Origin: Micromonospora cremea
GTDB taxonomy: Bacteria; Actinomycetota; Actinomycetes; Mycobacteriales; Micromonosporaceae
Direction of reading: 5' to 3'
DNA length: 64,000 nucleotides
Assembly: GCF_900143515.1 (NCBI RefSeq)
Contig: NZ_FSQT01000002.1
Coordinates: 1,365,501 to 1,429,500, forward strand
Shown: positions 28,225 through 43,888 of the stretch, one piece after another
Layout: every line of letters begins with the position of its first letter
Numbering within the stretch: the stretch's first letter is position 1
Program-made: the position numbers and the translations under genes
The notes under the pieces: generated by a model
What the model was told of the DNA's origin: nothing
Databases searched by the model: none
Seen by the model: the letters and a program-made list of their open reading frames with translations, nothing else

Positions 28225-28886
28225 TTGGCCGCACCGCCCTTCTTCACCTTGCTCTTGGCCGCGGTACGGACCAGAACCAGCGCGCCCTTGGGACCAGGGA
28301 TGGCACCCCGGACGAGCAGCAGGTTGTTCTCGGTGTCGACCGCCTGGACGGTGAGGTTCTGCACGGTGTACCGCACGCCACCCATCCGGCCGGCCATCCG
28401 GGTGCCCTTGAAGACACGACCCGGAGTGGCGCAGGCGCCGATGGAGCCGGGCGAGCGGTGCTTGCGCTCGACACCGTGGCTGGCGCGCAGACCGTGGAAG
28501 CCGTGCCGCTTCATCGGGCCGGCGTAGCCCTTGCCCTTGGTCTTGCCAGTGACGTCGATCGAGACGCCGGGCGGGAACTCCTCGACCGTGACCTCCTGGC
28601 CGAGCGAGTACTCCCCCGCGTCCGTGGTGCGCAGCTCGACGATGTGCCGGCGCGGCGCCACGTCCGCCTTCGCGTAGTGCCCGCTGATCGGCTTCTTGAC
28701 CTTGCGCGGGTCGATGATGCCGTACGCCAGCTGGACCGCGGAGTAACCGTCCTTCTCGGCGCTACGAACCTGGCTGATGACGCACGGGCCGGCCTCGACC
28801 ACGGTCACGGGAACAACACGGTTGTTGTCCCAGACCTGGGTCATGCCGAGCTTGGCGCCCAGGATCCCCTTGACTTGCCTGTCCAT
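28221..28886 (-). CDS. rplC: 50S ribosomal protein uL3
   Basis: 221 residues ([20 protein letters not shown], then [54 protein letters not shown]). The latter is the loop that approaches the peptidyl-transferase centre. It is an early assembly protein, following rpsJ by 11 bp. Confidence 0.98.
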   Translation of the reverse strand: MDRQVKGILGAKLGMTQVWDNNRVVPVTVVEAGPCVISQVRSAEKDGYSAVQLAYGIIDPRKVKKPISGHYAKADVAPRRHIVELRTTDAGEYSLGQEVTVEEFPPGVSIDVTGKTKGKGYAGPMKRHGFHGLRASHGVERKHRSPGSIGACATPGRVFKGTRMAGRMGGVRYTVQNLTVQAVDTENNLLLVRGAIPGPKGALVLVRTAAKSKVKKGGAAK

Positions 28887-28897
28887 TTGTCCGGTCC

Positions 28898-29206
28898 CTA
28901 CAGCTTGATCTCGATGTCGACGCCAGCCGGCAGGTCGAGGCGCATGAGCGAGTCGACCGTCTTCGGGGTCGGGTCGATGATGTCGATCAGCCGCTTGTGC
29001 GTGCGCATCTCGAAGTGCTCGCGCGAGTCCTTGTACTTGTGCGGCGAGCGGATAACGCAGAAACGGTTGATCTCCGTGGGCAGCGGCACCGGGCCCGCGA
29101 CCTGCGCCCCGGTGCGCGTCACCGTCTCGACGATCTTCCGAGCCGAGGAGTCGACGACCTCGTGGTCATAGGCCTTGAGCCGGATGCGGATCTTCTGTCC
29201 CGCCAT
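28898..29206 (-). CDS. rpsJ: 30S ribosomal protein uS10 (NusE)
   Basis: 102 residues ([48 protein letters not shown]). Besides its ribosomal role it binds NusG/NusB in antitermination. ATG at 29206 is the family start; upstream readings to 29431 are in the leader. It is the first gene of the S10 operon and lies behind a 350-bp gap after tuf. Confidence 0.98.
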
Positions 29207-29284
29207 GGTGGCTTCTGTTCCTTCTCTCGATGCCGCTGTGTTGCGGGCGCCTGTACCGGCTGGCACAGGCCCACTTCGCCGACC

Positions 29285-29304
29285 CCCGCGGTCGGGCGTG
29301 TCGC
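29285..29304 (-). promoter_or_regulatory. 20-nt leader motif shared with the rpsL leader (rpsJ copy)
   Basis: On the minus strand the motif reads GCGACACGCCCGACCGCGGG. It lies 79-98 nt before the rpsJ start. Here the following bases allow a CCGACC/GGTCGG stem. An exact copy occurs at 34100-34119 upstream of rpsL. Function unknown; a shared r-protein leader element is inferred. Confidence 0.55.
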
Positions 29305-29335
29305 GCCCTCGGGTCGGGCTCCGCCCTGGAACTTC

Positions 29336-29364
29336 AGAGCGGTGCTGACCGCGCGGTGGGTCAA
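29336..29364 (-). promoter_or_regulatory. Candidate S10-operon promoter
   Basis: TTGACC (29359-29364) is followed after 17 bp by CGCTCT (29336-29341). The -35 equals that of the str promoter, but the -10 lacks the TA of the TANNNT consensus, so this is weak. Confidence 0.3.
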
Positions 29365-29403
29365 GGCGCCGATCGCAATTACCGCGACCTGAACGCCGTG
29401 CGA

Positions 29404-29433
29404 GGGTGGTTGGCGGCGAGCCGCCAACCACCC
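29404..29433 (-). terminator. Terminator after tuf
   Basis: A 13-bp perfect inverted repeat GGGTGGTTGGCGG/CCGCCAACCACCC with a CGAG loop lies ~123 nt behind the tuf stop and upstream of the S10 leader elements. Confidence 0.7.
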
Positions 29434-29556
29434 CACGCTCGACTGTCCCGTCACCCGGAGGTTCAGCGAAAGCCGAACACAGGCGACGAACTGTCGTTAC
29501 GCAACCTGACTAGTATGCCGCACGACCGGCGGCGGGTCTAATCGGGGTTACCTAGC

Positions 29557-30750
29557 TCACTTCATGATCTTGGTGACGAACCCGGCGCCGACGGTGCGGC
29601 CACCCTCGCGGATCGCGAACTTGAGGTTCTCCTCCATGGCGATGGGCTGGATCAGCTTCACCGTCATGGTGGTGTTGTCACCCGGCATGACCATCTCGGT
29701 GCCCTCGGGGAGAGTGACGACACCGGTGACGTCCGTGGTCCGGAAGTAGAACTGCGGACGGTAGTTCTGGAAGAACGGGGTGTGCCGGCCGCCCTCCTCC
29801 TTGGAGAGGATGTAGACCGTCGCCTCGAACTCCGTGTGCGGGGTGTTCGAGCCCGGCTTCACCACGACCATGCCGCGCTCGACCTCGTCGCGCTTGGTGC
29901 CACGCAGCAGCAGGCCGACGTTCTCGCCTGCGCGGGCGTCGTCCAGGGTCTTCCGGAACATCTCGATCGCGGTGACCTTGGTCTTGAAGCTCTTCTCCCG
30001 GATGCCAACGAGCTCAACATCCTCGTTCGGCAGGAGAACGCCGCGCTCCACGCGACCGGTGACGACGGTGCCACGACCGGTGATCGTGAACACGTCCTCG
30101 ACCGGCATCAGGAACGGCTTGTCAACATCGCGCTCCGGCTGCGGGATCGAGGTGTCGACCGCGGTCATCAGGTCGAGGAGCTTGCCGGTCCACTCGGGGT
30201 CACCCTCGAGGGCCTTCAGCGCCGAAACCCGGACGACCGGCAGGTCGTCACCCGGGTACTCCTGCGAGGAGAGCAGCTCGCGGACCTCGAGCTCGACGAG
30301 CTCCAGGAGCTCCTCGTCGTCGACCATGTCGCTCTTGTTGAGCGCCACGACGATGTACGGCACACCGACCTGACGGGCCAGCAGCACGTGCTCGCGGGTC
30401 TGCGGCATCGGGCCGTCGGTCGCCGCGACCACCAGGATCGCGCCGTCCATCTGCGCGGCACCGGTGATCATGTTCTTGATGTAGTCCGCGTGGCCGGGGC
30501 AGTCGACGTGCGCGTAGTGCCGCGCCTCGGTCTGGTACTCGACGTGCGCGATCGAGATCGTGATGCCGCGGGCCTTCTCCTCCGGCGCCTTGTCGATCTC
30601 GTCGAACGGCGTGTAAGGGTTCAGGTCCGGGTGCTGGTCATGCAGGACCTTGGTGATGGCCGCCGTCAGCGTCGTCTTACCGTGGTCGATGTGACCAATG
30701 GTGCCGATGTTGACGTGCGGCTTAGTCCGCTCGAACTTCGCCTTCGCCAC
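29557..30750 (-). CDS. tuf: Elongation factor Tu
   Basis: 397 residues. It delivers aminoacyl-tRNA to the ribosome as the GTP complex. G1 is [10 protein letters not shown]2 RGITIS, G3 DCPGHADY, G4 NKSD and G5 SALKAL; domains 2 and 3 follow ([26 protein letters not shown]; the end [18 protein letters not shown]). The conserved Gln of [10 protein letters not shown] and Ala of QPIAMEE, both kirromycin-resistance sites in E. coli, are wild-type. It is the last gene of the str cluster, separated from fusA by 215 bp. Confidence 0.98.
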   Translation of the reverse strand: MAKAKFERTKPHVNIGTIGHIDHGKTTLTAAITKVLHDQHPDLNPYTPFDEIDKAPEEKARGITISIAHVEYQTEARHYAHVDCPGHADYIKNMITGAAQMDGAILVVAATDGPMPQTREHVLLARQVGVPYIVVALNKSDMVDDEELLELVELEVRELLSSQEYPGDDLPVVRVSALKALEGDPEWTGKLLDLMTAVDTSIPQPERDVDKPFLMPVEDVFTITGRGTVVTGRVERGVLLPNEDVELVGIREKSFKTKVTAIEMFRKTLDDARAGENVGLLLRGTKRDEVERGMVVVKPGSNTPHTEFEATVYILSKEEGGRHTPFFQNYRPQFYFRTTDVTGVVTLPEGTEMVMPGDNTTMTVKLIQPIAMEENLKFAIREGGRTVGAGFVTKIMK

Positions 30751-30822
30751 TGGTGTCCTCCTGTGGACTTCTTGGTTCGTACGCCCGGCGCGCCGGTCGG
30801 CGCTTAGGACTCTGTCGACAGC

Positions 30823-30847
30823 CTTTCCGGCCCGAACGGCCGGAGAG
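30823..30847 (-). other. Hairpin in the fusA-tuf gap
   Basis: CTTTCCGGCC and GGCCGGAGAG (30823-30832 with 30838-30847) form a 10-bp stem with one G-U pair and a 5-nt loop. It lies 72 nt before the tuf start; a weak TAGGCT box lies upstream on the same strand. It could be part of a tuf leader. Confidence 0.4.
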
Positions 30848-30911
30848 CTTTTGTGGGTTCTGCGGCGATGAAGCCTACAGGCCCGGTCTCACGCAACTCG
30901 ACCGTGGTGGC

Positions 30912-30935
30912 CGCGGGCGGGTGAACCCTCCCGCG
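30912..30935 (-). terminator. Hairpin after fusA
   Basis: CGCGGGCGGGT pairs with ACCCTCCCGCG with one mismatch; it starts 30 nt behind the fusA stop and would separate or attenuate fusA from tuf transcription. Confidence 0.55.
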
Positions 30936-30965
30936 ACCGACCACGAATCACCCTGCTCGGGGACG

Positions 30966-33062
<2,097 letters not shown>

Positions 33063-33102
33063 TTCAATCCCTACTTATCGTCGTCTCGACTCAACTGGTG
33101 GC

Positions 33103-33130
33103 GGTTCCGGCGCCCGAGGGCGCCGGAACC
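33103..33130 (-). terminator. Intercistronic hairpin between rpsG and fusA
   Basis: GGTTCCGGCGCC/GGCGCCGGAACC form a perfect stem (33103-33114 with 33119-33130) with a 4-nt CGAG loop, only 6 nt behind the rpsG stop. It probably tunes fusA expression relative to rpsL-rpsG or protects the upstream mRNA. Confidence 0.6.
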
Positions 33131-33136
33131 AGGGTG

Positions 33137-33607
33137 TTACCAGCGGTAGTGCGCGAAGGCCTTGTTGGACTCGGCCATCTTGTGCGTGTCCTCGCGCCGC
33201 TTGACGGCGGCACCGAGGCCGTTGCTCGCGTCCAGCAGCTCGTTCATCAGCCGCTCGACCATGGTCTTCTCGCGCCGGGCGCGGGAGTACGTGACCAGCC
33301 AGCGCAGACCCAGGGTGGTCGCCCGGGTGGGGCGAACCTCGACCGGGACCTGGTAGGTGGCGCCACCGACACGACGGCTACGCACCTCGAGGGTCGGCTT
33401 GACGTTGTCCATCGCCCGCTTGAGGGTGACGACCGGGTCGGTGCCGGACTTCTCGCGGCAGCCCTCGAGGGCCGCGTACACGATGGACTCGGCGAGCTGG
33501 CGCTTGCCGCGCAGCAGGATCTTGTTCACCAGCTGGGTGACCAGCGGCGAGTTGTACACCGGGTCAGCGACCAGCGGCCGCCGCGGAGCGGGTCCCTTAC
33601 GCGGCAT
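33137..33607 (-). CDS. rpsG: 30S ribosomal protein uS7
   Basis: 156 residues ([69 protein letters not shown]). It binds the 16S head near the E site and represses the str operon in E. coli. ATG at 33607, one base behind the rpsL stop. Confidence 0.98.
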   Translation of the reverse strand: MPRKGPAPRRPLVADPVYNSPLVTQLVNKILLRGKRQLAESIVYAALEGCREKSGTDPVVTLKRAMDNVKPTLEVRSRRVGGATYQVPVEVRPTRATTLGLRWLVTYSRARREKTMVERLMNELLDASNGLGAAVKRREDTHKMAESNKAFAHYRW

Positions 33608-33608
33608 G

Positions 33609-33983
33609 TCAGCTCTTCTCCTTCTTCGCGCCGTAACGGCTGCGCGCCTGCTTGCGGTTGCGGACACCCTGGGTGTCCAGCGAGCCGCGAACGATCTTGT
33701 AACGCACGCCGGGGAGGTCCTTCACCCGGCCGCCGCGAACGAGCACGATCGAGTGCTCCTGCAGGTTGTGACCGACGCCCGGGATGTAGGCGGTCACCTC
33801 GATCTGGCTGCTGAGCTTCACACGAGCGACCTTGCGCAGCGCCGAGTTCGGCTTCTTGGGGGTGGTGGTGTACACGCGGGTGCACACGCCGCGCCGCTGA
33901 GGGGAACCCTTCAGCGCCGGGGTCTTGGTCTTGCTCGTCTTCGCCTGGCGGCCCTTTCGGACCAGCTGCTGGATCGTGGGCAC
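33609..33983 (-). CDS. rpsL: 30S ribosomal protein uS12
   Basis: 124 residues from GTG at 33983 ([20 protein letters not shown]). The decoding-site loops [13 protein letters not shown] and [14 protein letters not shown] keep the lysines whose change gives streptomycin resistance, so the sequence looks wild-type. The longer reading to 34100 is leader sequence. First gene of the str operon. Confidence 0.98.
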   Translation of the reverse strand: MPTIQQLVRKGRQAKTSKTKTPALKGSPQRRGVCTRVYTTTPKKPNSALRKVARVKLSSQIEVTAYIPGVGHNLQEHSIVLVRGGRVKDLPGVRYKIVRGSLDTQGVRNRKQARSRYGAKKEKS

Positions 33984-34099
33984 CGGGTTTCTCCGCTCCC
34001 TTCGGCCGCAGTCTTGCGGCCGCGCCGTCTGCTCGTTAGCCGGCCTGATGACCGGCTCTCCTACATTCCGACCAGGGCCACCTTGCGGAGGTCCCGGCA

Positions 34100-34119
34100 C
34101 CCGCGGTCGGGCGTGTCGC
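34100..34119 (-). promoter_or_regulatory. 20-nt leader motif shared with the rpsJ leader (rpsL copy)
   Basis: This is an exact copy of the minus-strand sequence at 29285-29304, here 117-136 nt before the rpsL start and ~160 nt inside the predicted transcript. The flanks differ, so conservation is confined to the motif. Confidence 0.55.
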
Positions 34120-34281
34120 CCAACTCACGGTCCCGGTGAGGGACGCTCGCGCGGACCTACCGGGTTCTGTCACCGGCACGCGGGTCGCCCCACACCGGAT
34201 CGTTGGCTTGTCGTGTCGCCGTCCGTACTCCGGATCCAGCGCACGCACGAGTTGCCCGGGCACGCCCGGGCACAAGGGGAA

Positions 34282-34310
34282 AGAATACCTACCACAGCCG
34301 CCCAGGTCAA
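34282..34310 (-). promoter_or_regulatory. str-operon promoter (rpsL-rpsG-fusA)
   Basis: TTGACC (34305-34310) and TATTCT (34282-34287) with an ideal 17-bp spacer on the minus strand. It gives the best promoter match in the window and predicts a start near 34275. Confidence 0.7.
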
Positions 34311-34505
34311 AACGGAATGGCCCGACGAACGTCTCACACCCGCCGGCCGGATCTCGTCCTGCCCCGTCGCCCGCGATGGGCACCTACGGATACAAGTGTA
34401 CCGGCTTCTCCGGAGGACCACCCGTCGCCCCCGGGGCGGGCACCGACGACCCGGTGCGCGACCTGCGGCGACCAGGCCGCGTGCCGGCTCGGGAGGTGAC
34501 CGGCC

Positions 34506-35351
34506 TCACGCCAGGGAGATCACCAGCGCCAGGCCCAGACCCAGCAGGCTCAGCAGTGCCCCCGCCGCGCCGCAGCTGATCCCCGCCACCGCCAGGCCCC
34601 GGCCGGTGAAGCGGACCGCGGGCGGTCGCGCGGGACGGCGGATCTGCCGCTGACCGAGCAGGCCGGCGCCGATCGCCGCCACCCCGGCCAGCACGCCGAG
34701 CACGGTGAACGCCCCGGACGCCCAGACCCCGCCGGCGTTCGCGCCGAGCGCCCCGAAACAGATCACCAGCAGCGAGACCAGGATCGACGCGATCCCGGCC
34801 ACCAGAGCCCCGACGGCCAGCCCCGAGGTGACCGGGGGCACGTCCAGGTAGACGACACCGAACGGCGTCCCCGACACCGACTCCACCCGCTTCGGCGGCC
34901 GGCGCTGGTCGTCGGTGGGCGGTGGCGGCACCGGCTGGCCCGGCACCATTCCCCAGCCGGGCCCGTGACCCGGCATCGGCTGCCCCCAACCCGCCGGCGC
35001 ACCATGCCCTCCCGCAGGGCCGGACGACGGCTGCCCCCAGCCGTGCGGCGATGGCGCCGGGTACGGCTGAACGGAACCGGGCGGGGTCGCACCCCAGCCC
35101 GGCTGCGGTGCGCCCCAACCGGAGGACGACGCGGGAGGGGGCGGCGTACCCCAGCCGGGCGTGGTCGCGAGCGGGGTGCCCCAGTCGGGTGGCGACGCCG
35201 TACCCGGGTCGGGGGAGGCTGCGGGCGTACCAGGCTGCCCGCTCGGGTCGGGTCGCGCCCAGCCGCTCGGCTCGGGCCCGCCCGGGCCGGCGGCCGACGC
35301 GCCAGGGTGCCCGGCCGGGTCGTCCGCCGGGGGCCGCGCCGGTTCCGTCAC
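34506..35351 (-). CDS. DUF4190-like membrane protein with Gly-Trp/Pro repeats
   Basis: 281 residues. The first ~150 are low-complexity Pro/Gly/Ser with many GWG units (GWGTPPPP, GWGAPQPGWG, GWGQPMPG). Two hydrophobic pairs follow (~170-215 and ~250-280) around a basic loop GQRQIRRPARPP, the pattern of DUF4190 proteins. Start GTG at 35351 with AGGAGGACCTC. A competing frame (34384-35379) lacks membrane segments and is a shadow. Function unknown; the tail may be a protein-interaction region. It neighbours a second, smaller relative. Confidence 0.8.
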   Translation of the reverse strand: MTEPARPPADDPAGHPGASAAGPGGPEPSGWARPDPSGQPGTPAASPDPGTASPPDWGTPLATTPGWGTPPPPASSSGWGAPQPGWGATPPGSVQPYPAPSPHGWGQPSSGPAGGHGAPAGWGQPMPGHGPGWGMVPGQPVPPPPTDDQRRPPKRVESVSGTPFGVVYLDVPPVTSGLAVGALVAGIASILVSLLVICFGALGANAGGVWASGAFTVLGVLAGVAAIGAGLLGQRQIRRPARPPAVRFTGRGLAVAGISCGAAGALLSLLGLGLALVISLA

Positions 35352-35451
35352 GAGGTCCTCCTGTCGACAGGGCAGCCACCGCCAGGCGGCGGACACCGCC
35401 AGGCTACCGCCGGAAGCGCGGTCACCCCCGCCGGGCGCGGCCGCGGGCGGC

Positions 35452-35820
35452 TCAGTCCATGTTCGCGGGGTAGTCGTGGCCGAACGGCGCGCCGGCCAAC
35501 CGGACCACCCCGATCACCACCGCGGCCACCACGCTGACCGCGACCAGCACCAGACCGGCCCAGGCCAGCCGCTCCCCCCGCCGCAGCCAGGCGCCACCGG
35601 TCAGGAAACCCCCCGAGGCGTACGCCTCCCGGCGCGCCTGCCGCGCCAGGTGGAGTGCCACCGTGGCGGGCACCACCCCGCCGATGAACAGGCCGGTCAG
35701 CATGCCGAGCAGCCCGAGCGCGAAGACCGCCCGCGCCTTGGTGGCGCGGACCGGGTCGGGATCGAGCGGGTGGCGCAGGCCCTGCTGCGCGACGGACACC
35801 TGCCCGGGTGCGGTCGTCAT
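35452..35820 (-). CDS. Small DUF4190-like membrane protein
   Basis: 122 residues with two transmembrane helices (~30-58 ARAVFALGLLGMLTGLFIGGVVPATVAL and ~85-107 AWAGLVLVAVSVVAAVVIGVV) joined by a basic loop (HLARQARREAYASGG). The short N-terminus and the loop are probably cytoplasmic. It is arranged like the C-terminal part of the neighbouring protein 100 bp downstream, so the two may be an ancient tandem pair. Function unknown. Confidence 0.78.
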   Translation of the reverse strand: MTTAPGQVSVAQQGLRHPLDPDPVRATKARAVFALGLLGMLTGLFIGGVVPATVALHLARQARREAYASGGFLTGGAWLRRGERLAWAGLVLVAVSVVAAVVIGVVRLAGAPFGHDYPANMD

Positions 35821-35866
35821 GCCTCCATCATGCCGAACCCGGTCCGCGGGTGCGCCGCTCCGGACG

Positions 35867-35903
35867 CGACGAGGCCCCCGGCAGAATGCCGGGGGCCTCG
35901 TCG
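35867..35903 (-). terminator. Terminator after rpoC
   Basis: A 17-bp perfect inverted repeat (35867-35883 with 35887-35903, GAA loop) starts 12 nt behind the rpoC stop and ends the rpoBC transcript. Confidence 0.85.
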
Positions 35904-35915
35904 TGTGGTTGGTGC

Positions 35916-39806
<3,891 letters not shown>

Positions 39807-39849
39807 TATGTCCCCTATGTCGTCGTCTGTACTGCTACTACTCGGGCGA

Positions 39850-39879
39850 GGTCGGGGGCCGGCTCGCCGGCCCCCGACC
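39850..39879 (-). terminator. Intercistronic hairpin between rpoB and rpoC
   Basis: GGTCGGGGGCCGG and CCGGCCCCCGACC (39850-39862 with 39867-39879) form a 13-bp perfect stem with a 4-nt loop, 7 nt behind the rpoB stop. Full termination would be unexpected because beta and beta' are needed equally, so processing or mRNA protection is a likely role. Confidence 0.55.
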
Positions 39880-39886
39880 GCCCACC

Positions 39887-42800
39887 TCAGACCTCTTCGA
39901 CCGAGCTCGGCTCGCGCCGGGACAGGTCGATGCCCAGCTCCTCGGCGGCCCGGAACACCTCGTCGTCGGTCTCGCGCATCTCCAGGGCCACGCCGTCGCT
40001 GGACAGCACCTCAACGTTGAGGCACAGCGACTGCAGCTCCTTGAGCAGCACCTTGAACGACTCCGGAATGCCCGGCTCCGGGATGTTCTCGCCCTTGACG
40101 ATGGCCTCGTAGACCTTCACCCGGCCGAGGACGTCGTCGGACTTGATCGTGAGCAGCTCCTGCAGGGCGTACGCGGCGCCGTACGCCTGCATCGCCCAGC
40201 ACTCCATCTCACCGAAGCGCTGACCACCGAACTGCGCCTTACCACCCAGCGGCTGCTGCGTGATCATCGAGTACGGGCCGGTCGACCGTGCGTGGATCTT
40301 GTCGTCGACCAGGTGGTTGAGCTTCAGGATGTAGATGTAGCCGACCGCGATCGGGTCCGGCAGCGGCTCGCCGGAGCGACCGTCGAACAGCTGCGCCTTG
40401 CCGCTGGCGCCGATCAGCTGGTTACCGTCCCGGTTTGGCAGGGTCGACGAGAGCAGACCGGCGATCTCCTCCTCGCGGGCACCGTCGAAGACCGGGGTGG
40501 CCACGTTGGTGTCCCCCTCGGACTCGTCGGCGCCGATCGAGCGCAGCTGCTTCTTCCAGGACGCGTCGTCGCCCTCGACCTTCCAGCCGGTCTTGGCGAC
40601 CCAGCCGAGGTGGGTTTCGAGCACCTGGCCGATGTTCATCCGGCTCGGCACACCCAGCGGGTTGAGCACGATGTCGACGGGGGTGCCGTCCTCAAGGAAC
40701 GGCATGTCCTCGATCGGCAGGATCTTGGAGATGACGCCCTTGTTACCGTGCCGGCCGGCGAGCTTGTCGCCGTCCTGGATCTTCCGCTTCTGGGCAACGT
40801 AGACCCGGACCAGCTCGTTGACGCCCGGAGGCAGCTCGTCGCCGTCCTCGCGGGAGAAGGTACGCACACCGATGACCGTGCCGGTCTCGCCGTGCGGCAC
40901 CTTCAGCGAGGTGTCCCGAACCTCGCGCGCCTTCTCACCGAAGATCGCGCGGAGCAGCCGCTCCTCCGGGGTCAGCTCGGTCTCGCCCTTCGGCGTGACC
41001 TTGCCGACCAGGATGTCGCCGGGGACGACCTCGGCACCAATCCGGATGATGCCGCGCTCGTCGAGGTCGGCGAGCATTTCCTCGCTGACGTTCGGGATGT
41101 CGCGGGTGATCTCCTCCGGGCCGAGCTTGGTGTCCCGGGCGTCGACCTCGTGCTCCTCGATGTGGATCGAGGTGAGCACGTCCTGCTGCACGAGGCGCTG
41201 CGACAGGATGATCGCGTCCTCGTAGTTGTGGCCCTCCCAGCACATGAACGCCACGAGCAGGTTGCGCCCGAGCGCCATCTCGCCCTCGTCGGTGCAAGGA
41301 CCGTCGGCGATGACCTGACCGGCCTCGACGCGGTCGCCCTCGAAGACGACCGGCTTCTGGTTGACGCAGGAGCCGGCGTTGGAGCGGCGGAACTTGTGCA
41401 GCAGGTACGTCCGGCGGTGGCCGTCGTCCTGGTGGATGGTGACGTAGTCGGCGCAGAGATCCTCGATCACACCGCCGACCTCGGCGACAACCACGTCGCC
41501 AGCGTCGACCGCGGCCCGGTACTCCATGCCCGTACCCACCAGCGGCGCCTCGGCCTTGACCAGCGGCACCGCCTGGCGCTGCATGTTCGCGCCCATCAGT
41601 GCCCGGTTGGCGTCGTCGTGCTCGAGGAACGGGATCATGGCGGTCGCGACCGAGACCATCTGCCGCGGCGACACGTCCATGTAGTCGACGGCACCGGGGA
41701 CGACGTCCTCGGTCTCGCCACCCTTACGACGACACAGGACCCGGTCCTCGGCGAACGTGCCGTCAGCCTTCAGCGGCGCGTTGGCCTGGGCCTTGACGAA
41801 CCGGTCCTCCTCGTCCGCGGTCAGGTAGTCGATCTGGTCGGTGACCCGACCCTCGACGACCTTCCGGTACGGCGTCTCGATGAAGCCGAACGGGTTGACC
41901 CGGGCGAAGGTGGACAGCGCGCCGATCAGGCCGATGTTCGGGCCTTCCGGCGTCTCGATCGGGCACATCCGGCCGTAGTGGGACGGGTGCACGTCGCGGA
42001 CCTCGAAGCCTGCCCGCTCCCGGGACAGACCACCCGGGCCGAGCGCGCTCAGCCGGCGCCGGTGGGTCAGGCCCGCCAGCGGGTTGGTCTGGTCCATGAA
42101 CTGGGACAGCTGCGACGTCCCGAAGAACTCCTTGATCGCCGCCACCACCGGGCGGATGTTGATCAGGGTCTGCGGGGTGATCGCCTCGACGTCCTGCGTG
42201 GTCATCCGCTCGCGGACGACCCGCTCCATCCGGGAGAGGCCGACCCGAACCTGGTTCTGGATCAGCTCACCCACGGTGCGCAGGCGCCGGTTGCCGAAGT
42301 GGTCGATGTCGTCGGCCTCGTAGCCCTCCTCACCGGCGTGCAGCCGGCAGAGGTACTCCACGGTGGCGACGATGTCGTCCTCGGTCAGCGTGCCGGTGGT
42401 GATCGGCACGTCGACTTCGAGCTTCTTGTTGAACTTGTAGCGCCCGACCTTGGCGACGTCGTACCTCTTCGGGTTGAAGAAGAGGTTGTCGAGCAGGGTC
42501 TGGGCGTTCTCGCGCGTCGGCGGCTCGCCAGGGCGCAGCTTGCGGTAGATGTCGAGCAGGGCCTCGTCCTGGCCGGCGATGTGGTCCTTCTCGAGCGTGG
42601 TCATCATCAGCTCGGACCAGCCGAACCGCTCACGGATCCGCTCGGCCGACCATCCGATGGCCTTGAGCAGGACCGTGACGGCCTGCCGGCGCTTGCGGTC
42701 GATGCGTACGCCGACCGTGTCGCGCTTGTCGATGTCGAACTCCAGCCAGGCACCCCGACTCGGGATGACCTTGACGCTGGAGAGGTCGCGGTCGGAGGTC

Positions 42801-43318
42801 TTGTCCGGCTGCTTGTCGAAGTACACGCCCGGGGACCGGACGAGCTGGCTGACCACGACGCGCTCGGTGCCGTTGATGACGAAGGTGCCCTTGGGCGTCA
42901 TCATCGGGAAGTCACCCATGAACACCGTCTGGCTCTTGATCTCGCCAGTGGTGTTGTTGGTGAACTCCGCGGTCACGAAGAGCGGAGCGCAGTAGGTCAG
43001 GTCCTTCTCCTTGCACTCCTCGATCGAGGCCTTGACCTCGTCGAAGCGCGGTGCCGAGAAGGAGAGCGACATGGTGCCGGAGAAGTCCTCAATGGGACTG
43101 ATCTCTTCAAGGATCTCCGCGAGACCCGAGCGTGCGTGCGGGTCGTCCGCCGACCGGCCCTGCCAACCCTCGTTGCCGACGAGCCAGTCGAAGGACTCGT
43201 TCTGGATGGCGAGGAGGTTGGGGACCTCGAGGTGTTCGGTGATCCTGCCGAATGAAACTCGGCGGGGAGCGAATGCGCTCGACGTACGACTGGTCTTCGC
43301 AGGGCGGGAAGCTGCCAA
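39887..43318 (-). CDS. rpoB: RNA polymerase beta subunit
   Basis: 1,143 residues. The rifamycin pocket reads [20 protein letters not shown] then [10 protein letters not shown]; the Asp, His and Ser that mutate to resistance are wild-type, so intrinsic target-based resistance is not suggested. The C-terminal clamp contact [18 protein letters not shown] is present. The start is TTG at 43318 ([20 protein letters not shown]) with AAGGA 6 nt upstream. The open frame running up to 43609 crosses the promoter and is not coding. Confidence 0.97.
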   Translation of the reverse strand: MAASRPAKTSRTSSAFAPRRVSFGRITEHLEVPNLLAIQNESFDWLVGNEGWQGRSADDPHARSGLAEILEEISPIEDFSGTMSLSFSAPRFDEVKASIEECKEKDLTYCAPLFVTAEFTNNTTGEIKSQTVFMGDFPMMTPKGTFVINGTERVVVSQLVRSPGVYFDKQPDKTSDRDLSSVKVIPSRGAWLEFDIDKRDTVGVRIDRKRRQAVTVLLKAIGWSAERIRERFGWSELMMTTLEKDHIAGQDEALLDIYRKLRPGEPPTRENAQTLLDNLFFNPKRYDVAKVGRYKFNKKLEVDVPITTGTLTEDDIVATVEYLCRLHAGEEGYEADDIDHFGNRRLRTVGELIQNQVRVGLSRMERVVRERMTTQDVEAITPQTLINIRPVVAAIKEFFGTSQLSQFMDQTNPLAGLTHRRRLSALGPGGLSRERAGFEVRDVHPSHYGRMCPIETPEGPNIGLIGALSTFARVNPFGFIETPYRKVVEGRVTDQIDYLTADEEDRFVKAQANAPLKADGTFAEDRVLCRRKGGETEDVVPGAVDYMDVSPRQMVSVATAMIPFLEHDDANRALMGANMQRQAVPLVKAEAPLVGTGMEYRAAVDAGDVVVAEVGGVIEDLCADYVTIHQDDGHRRTYLLHKFRRSNAGSCVNQKPVVFEGDRVEAGQVIADGPCTDEGEMALGRNLLVAFMCWEGHNYEDAIILSQRLVQQDVLTSIHIEEHEVDARDTKLGPEEITRDIPNVSEEMLADLDERGIIRIGAEVVPGDILVGKVTPKGETELTPEERLLRAIFGEKAREVRDTSLKVPHGETGTVIGVRTFSREDGDELPPGVNELVRVYVAQKRKIQDGDKLAGRHGNKGVISKILPIEDMPFLEDGTPVDIVLNPLGVPSRMNIGQVLETHLGWVAKTGWKVEGDDASWKKQLRSIGADESEGDTNVATPVFDGAREEEIAGLLSSTLPNRDGNQLIGASGKAQLFDGRSGEPLPDPIAVGYIYILKLNHLVDDKIHARSTGPYSMITQQPLGGKAQFGGQRFGEMECWAMQAYGAAYALQELLTIKSDDVLGRVKVYEAIVKGENIPEPGIPESFKVLLKELQSLCLNVEVLSSDGVALEMRETDDEVFRAAEELGIDLSRREPSSVEEV

Positions 43319-43445
43319 GATGCGTCCTTCCGAGGACCGGTGCTGCAGAACGGCTGGTACGCGTGCACTCCAATGACCCCACCAGAAATATCCGTAAACG
43401 GACATTTCCGAGCAGGGGTCAAGTCGGAAGGCAGCGCAAACTAGC

Positions 43446-43474
43446 AGTGTAGCCGAGAGGCTAACCGCTGTCCA
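43446..43474 (-). promoter_or_regulatory. rpoBC promoter
   Basis: TGGACA (43469-43474) and TACACT (43446-43451) with a 17-bp spacer on the minus strand, ~128 bp before the TTG start. It shows that rpoBC has its own promoter besides any read-through from rplJL. Confidence 0.7.
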
Positions 43475-43799
43475 GCCCACCCCGCAGGTCGTTGCGGAAC
43501 GTGCCTCGGCCCCCGTGAACCGGGGTATGCCGGGCCGCTCGGAACGCAACGTTCCCGCCGGGCCGCTCGGGTTGCTGCGGCTGATGGTGCCGCCGCTGTC
43601 ATTACCCACGTCGTGGCCGTCGCAAGCGCGGTGTCTTGCTGGTGTCAGCGTGCCTGGCAGCGTGGGGCCGCGTCAAGGGCCGGTATCCGGGTCGGCCCGT
43701 CTTTCCCACCGAAGAGCGACCCGCCGCGCTCGTTCGGGTCCTCTGGTGCGGCCGTCAGCGCCCAGCTCAGGACGGCTGTCGGCGAGTTCACCAACACGG

Positions 43800-43830
43800 C
43801 GGGCGGCGATCCGTGTCGGATCACCGCCCG
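43800..43830 (-). terminator. Terminator after rplL
   Basis: A 14-bp stem with one mismatch (43800-43813 with 43817-43830, loop TGT), ~58 nt behind the rplL stop. Confidence 0.65.
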
Positions 43831-43888
43831 CCGCGACGCGATCGTGTCCCAGCTCACCGAGCCGGGCACGCGCTGGTGGAACGTCAGG

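Larger units (their letters stand above)
29207..29556. other. S10 leader / tuf-rpsJ intergenic region
   Basis: 350 bp without a gene. On the minus strand it holds, in order: the tuf terminator (29404-29433), a TTGACC -35 with a poor -10 (29336-29364) and a 20-nt motif shared with the rpsL leader (29285-29304). The rest is GC-rich with small stems around the shared motif. Confidence 0.6.
33984..34505. other. str-operon leader and intergenic region
   Basis: 522 bp without a gene. On the minus strand it holds the str promoter (34282-34310) and then a ~290-nt leader with the 20-nt motif shared with the rpsJ leader (34100-34119). The first ~190 bp (34311-34505) show nothing I recognise beyond GC-rich sequence. 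Confidence 0.6.
43319..43888. other. rplL-rpoB intergenic region
   Basis: 570 bp without a gene. It contains the rplL terminator (43800-43830), the rpoB promoter (43446-43474) and a ~120-nt rpoB leader. In the leader, TTGACC occurs again (43416-43421) without a good -10. Nothing is recognised in 43480-43799. Confidence 0.6.

Noticed and set aside
33063..33102. Separate promoter for fusA
   Set aside because: TTGAGT and TAAGTA occur but with only 11 bp between them, too short for a sigma-70-type promoter.
34384..35379. 331-residue alternative frame over the DUF4190-like gene
   Set aside because: It has Arg/Gly-rich composition with no membrane segments, whereas the 34506-35351 frame has a perfect AGGAGG start and transmembrane helices.
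39887..43318. Intrinsic rifamycin resistance in RpoB
   Set aside because: The pocket residues ([18 protein letters not shown]) match the sensitive consensus.
43319..43609. N-terminal extension of rpoB
   Set aside because: It crosses the predicted promoter and is not part of the conserved protein; TTG at 43318 has the ribosome binding site.
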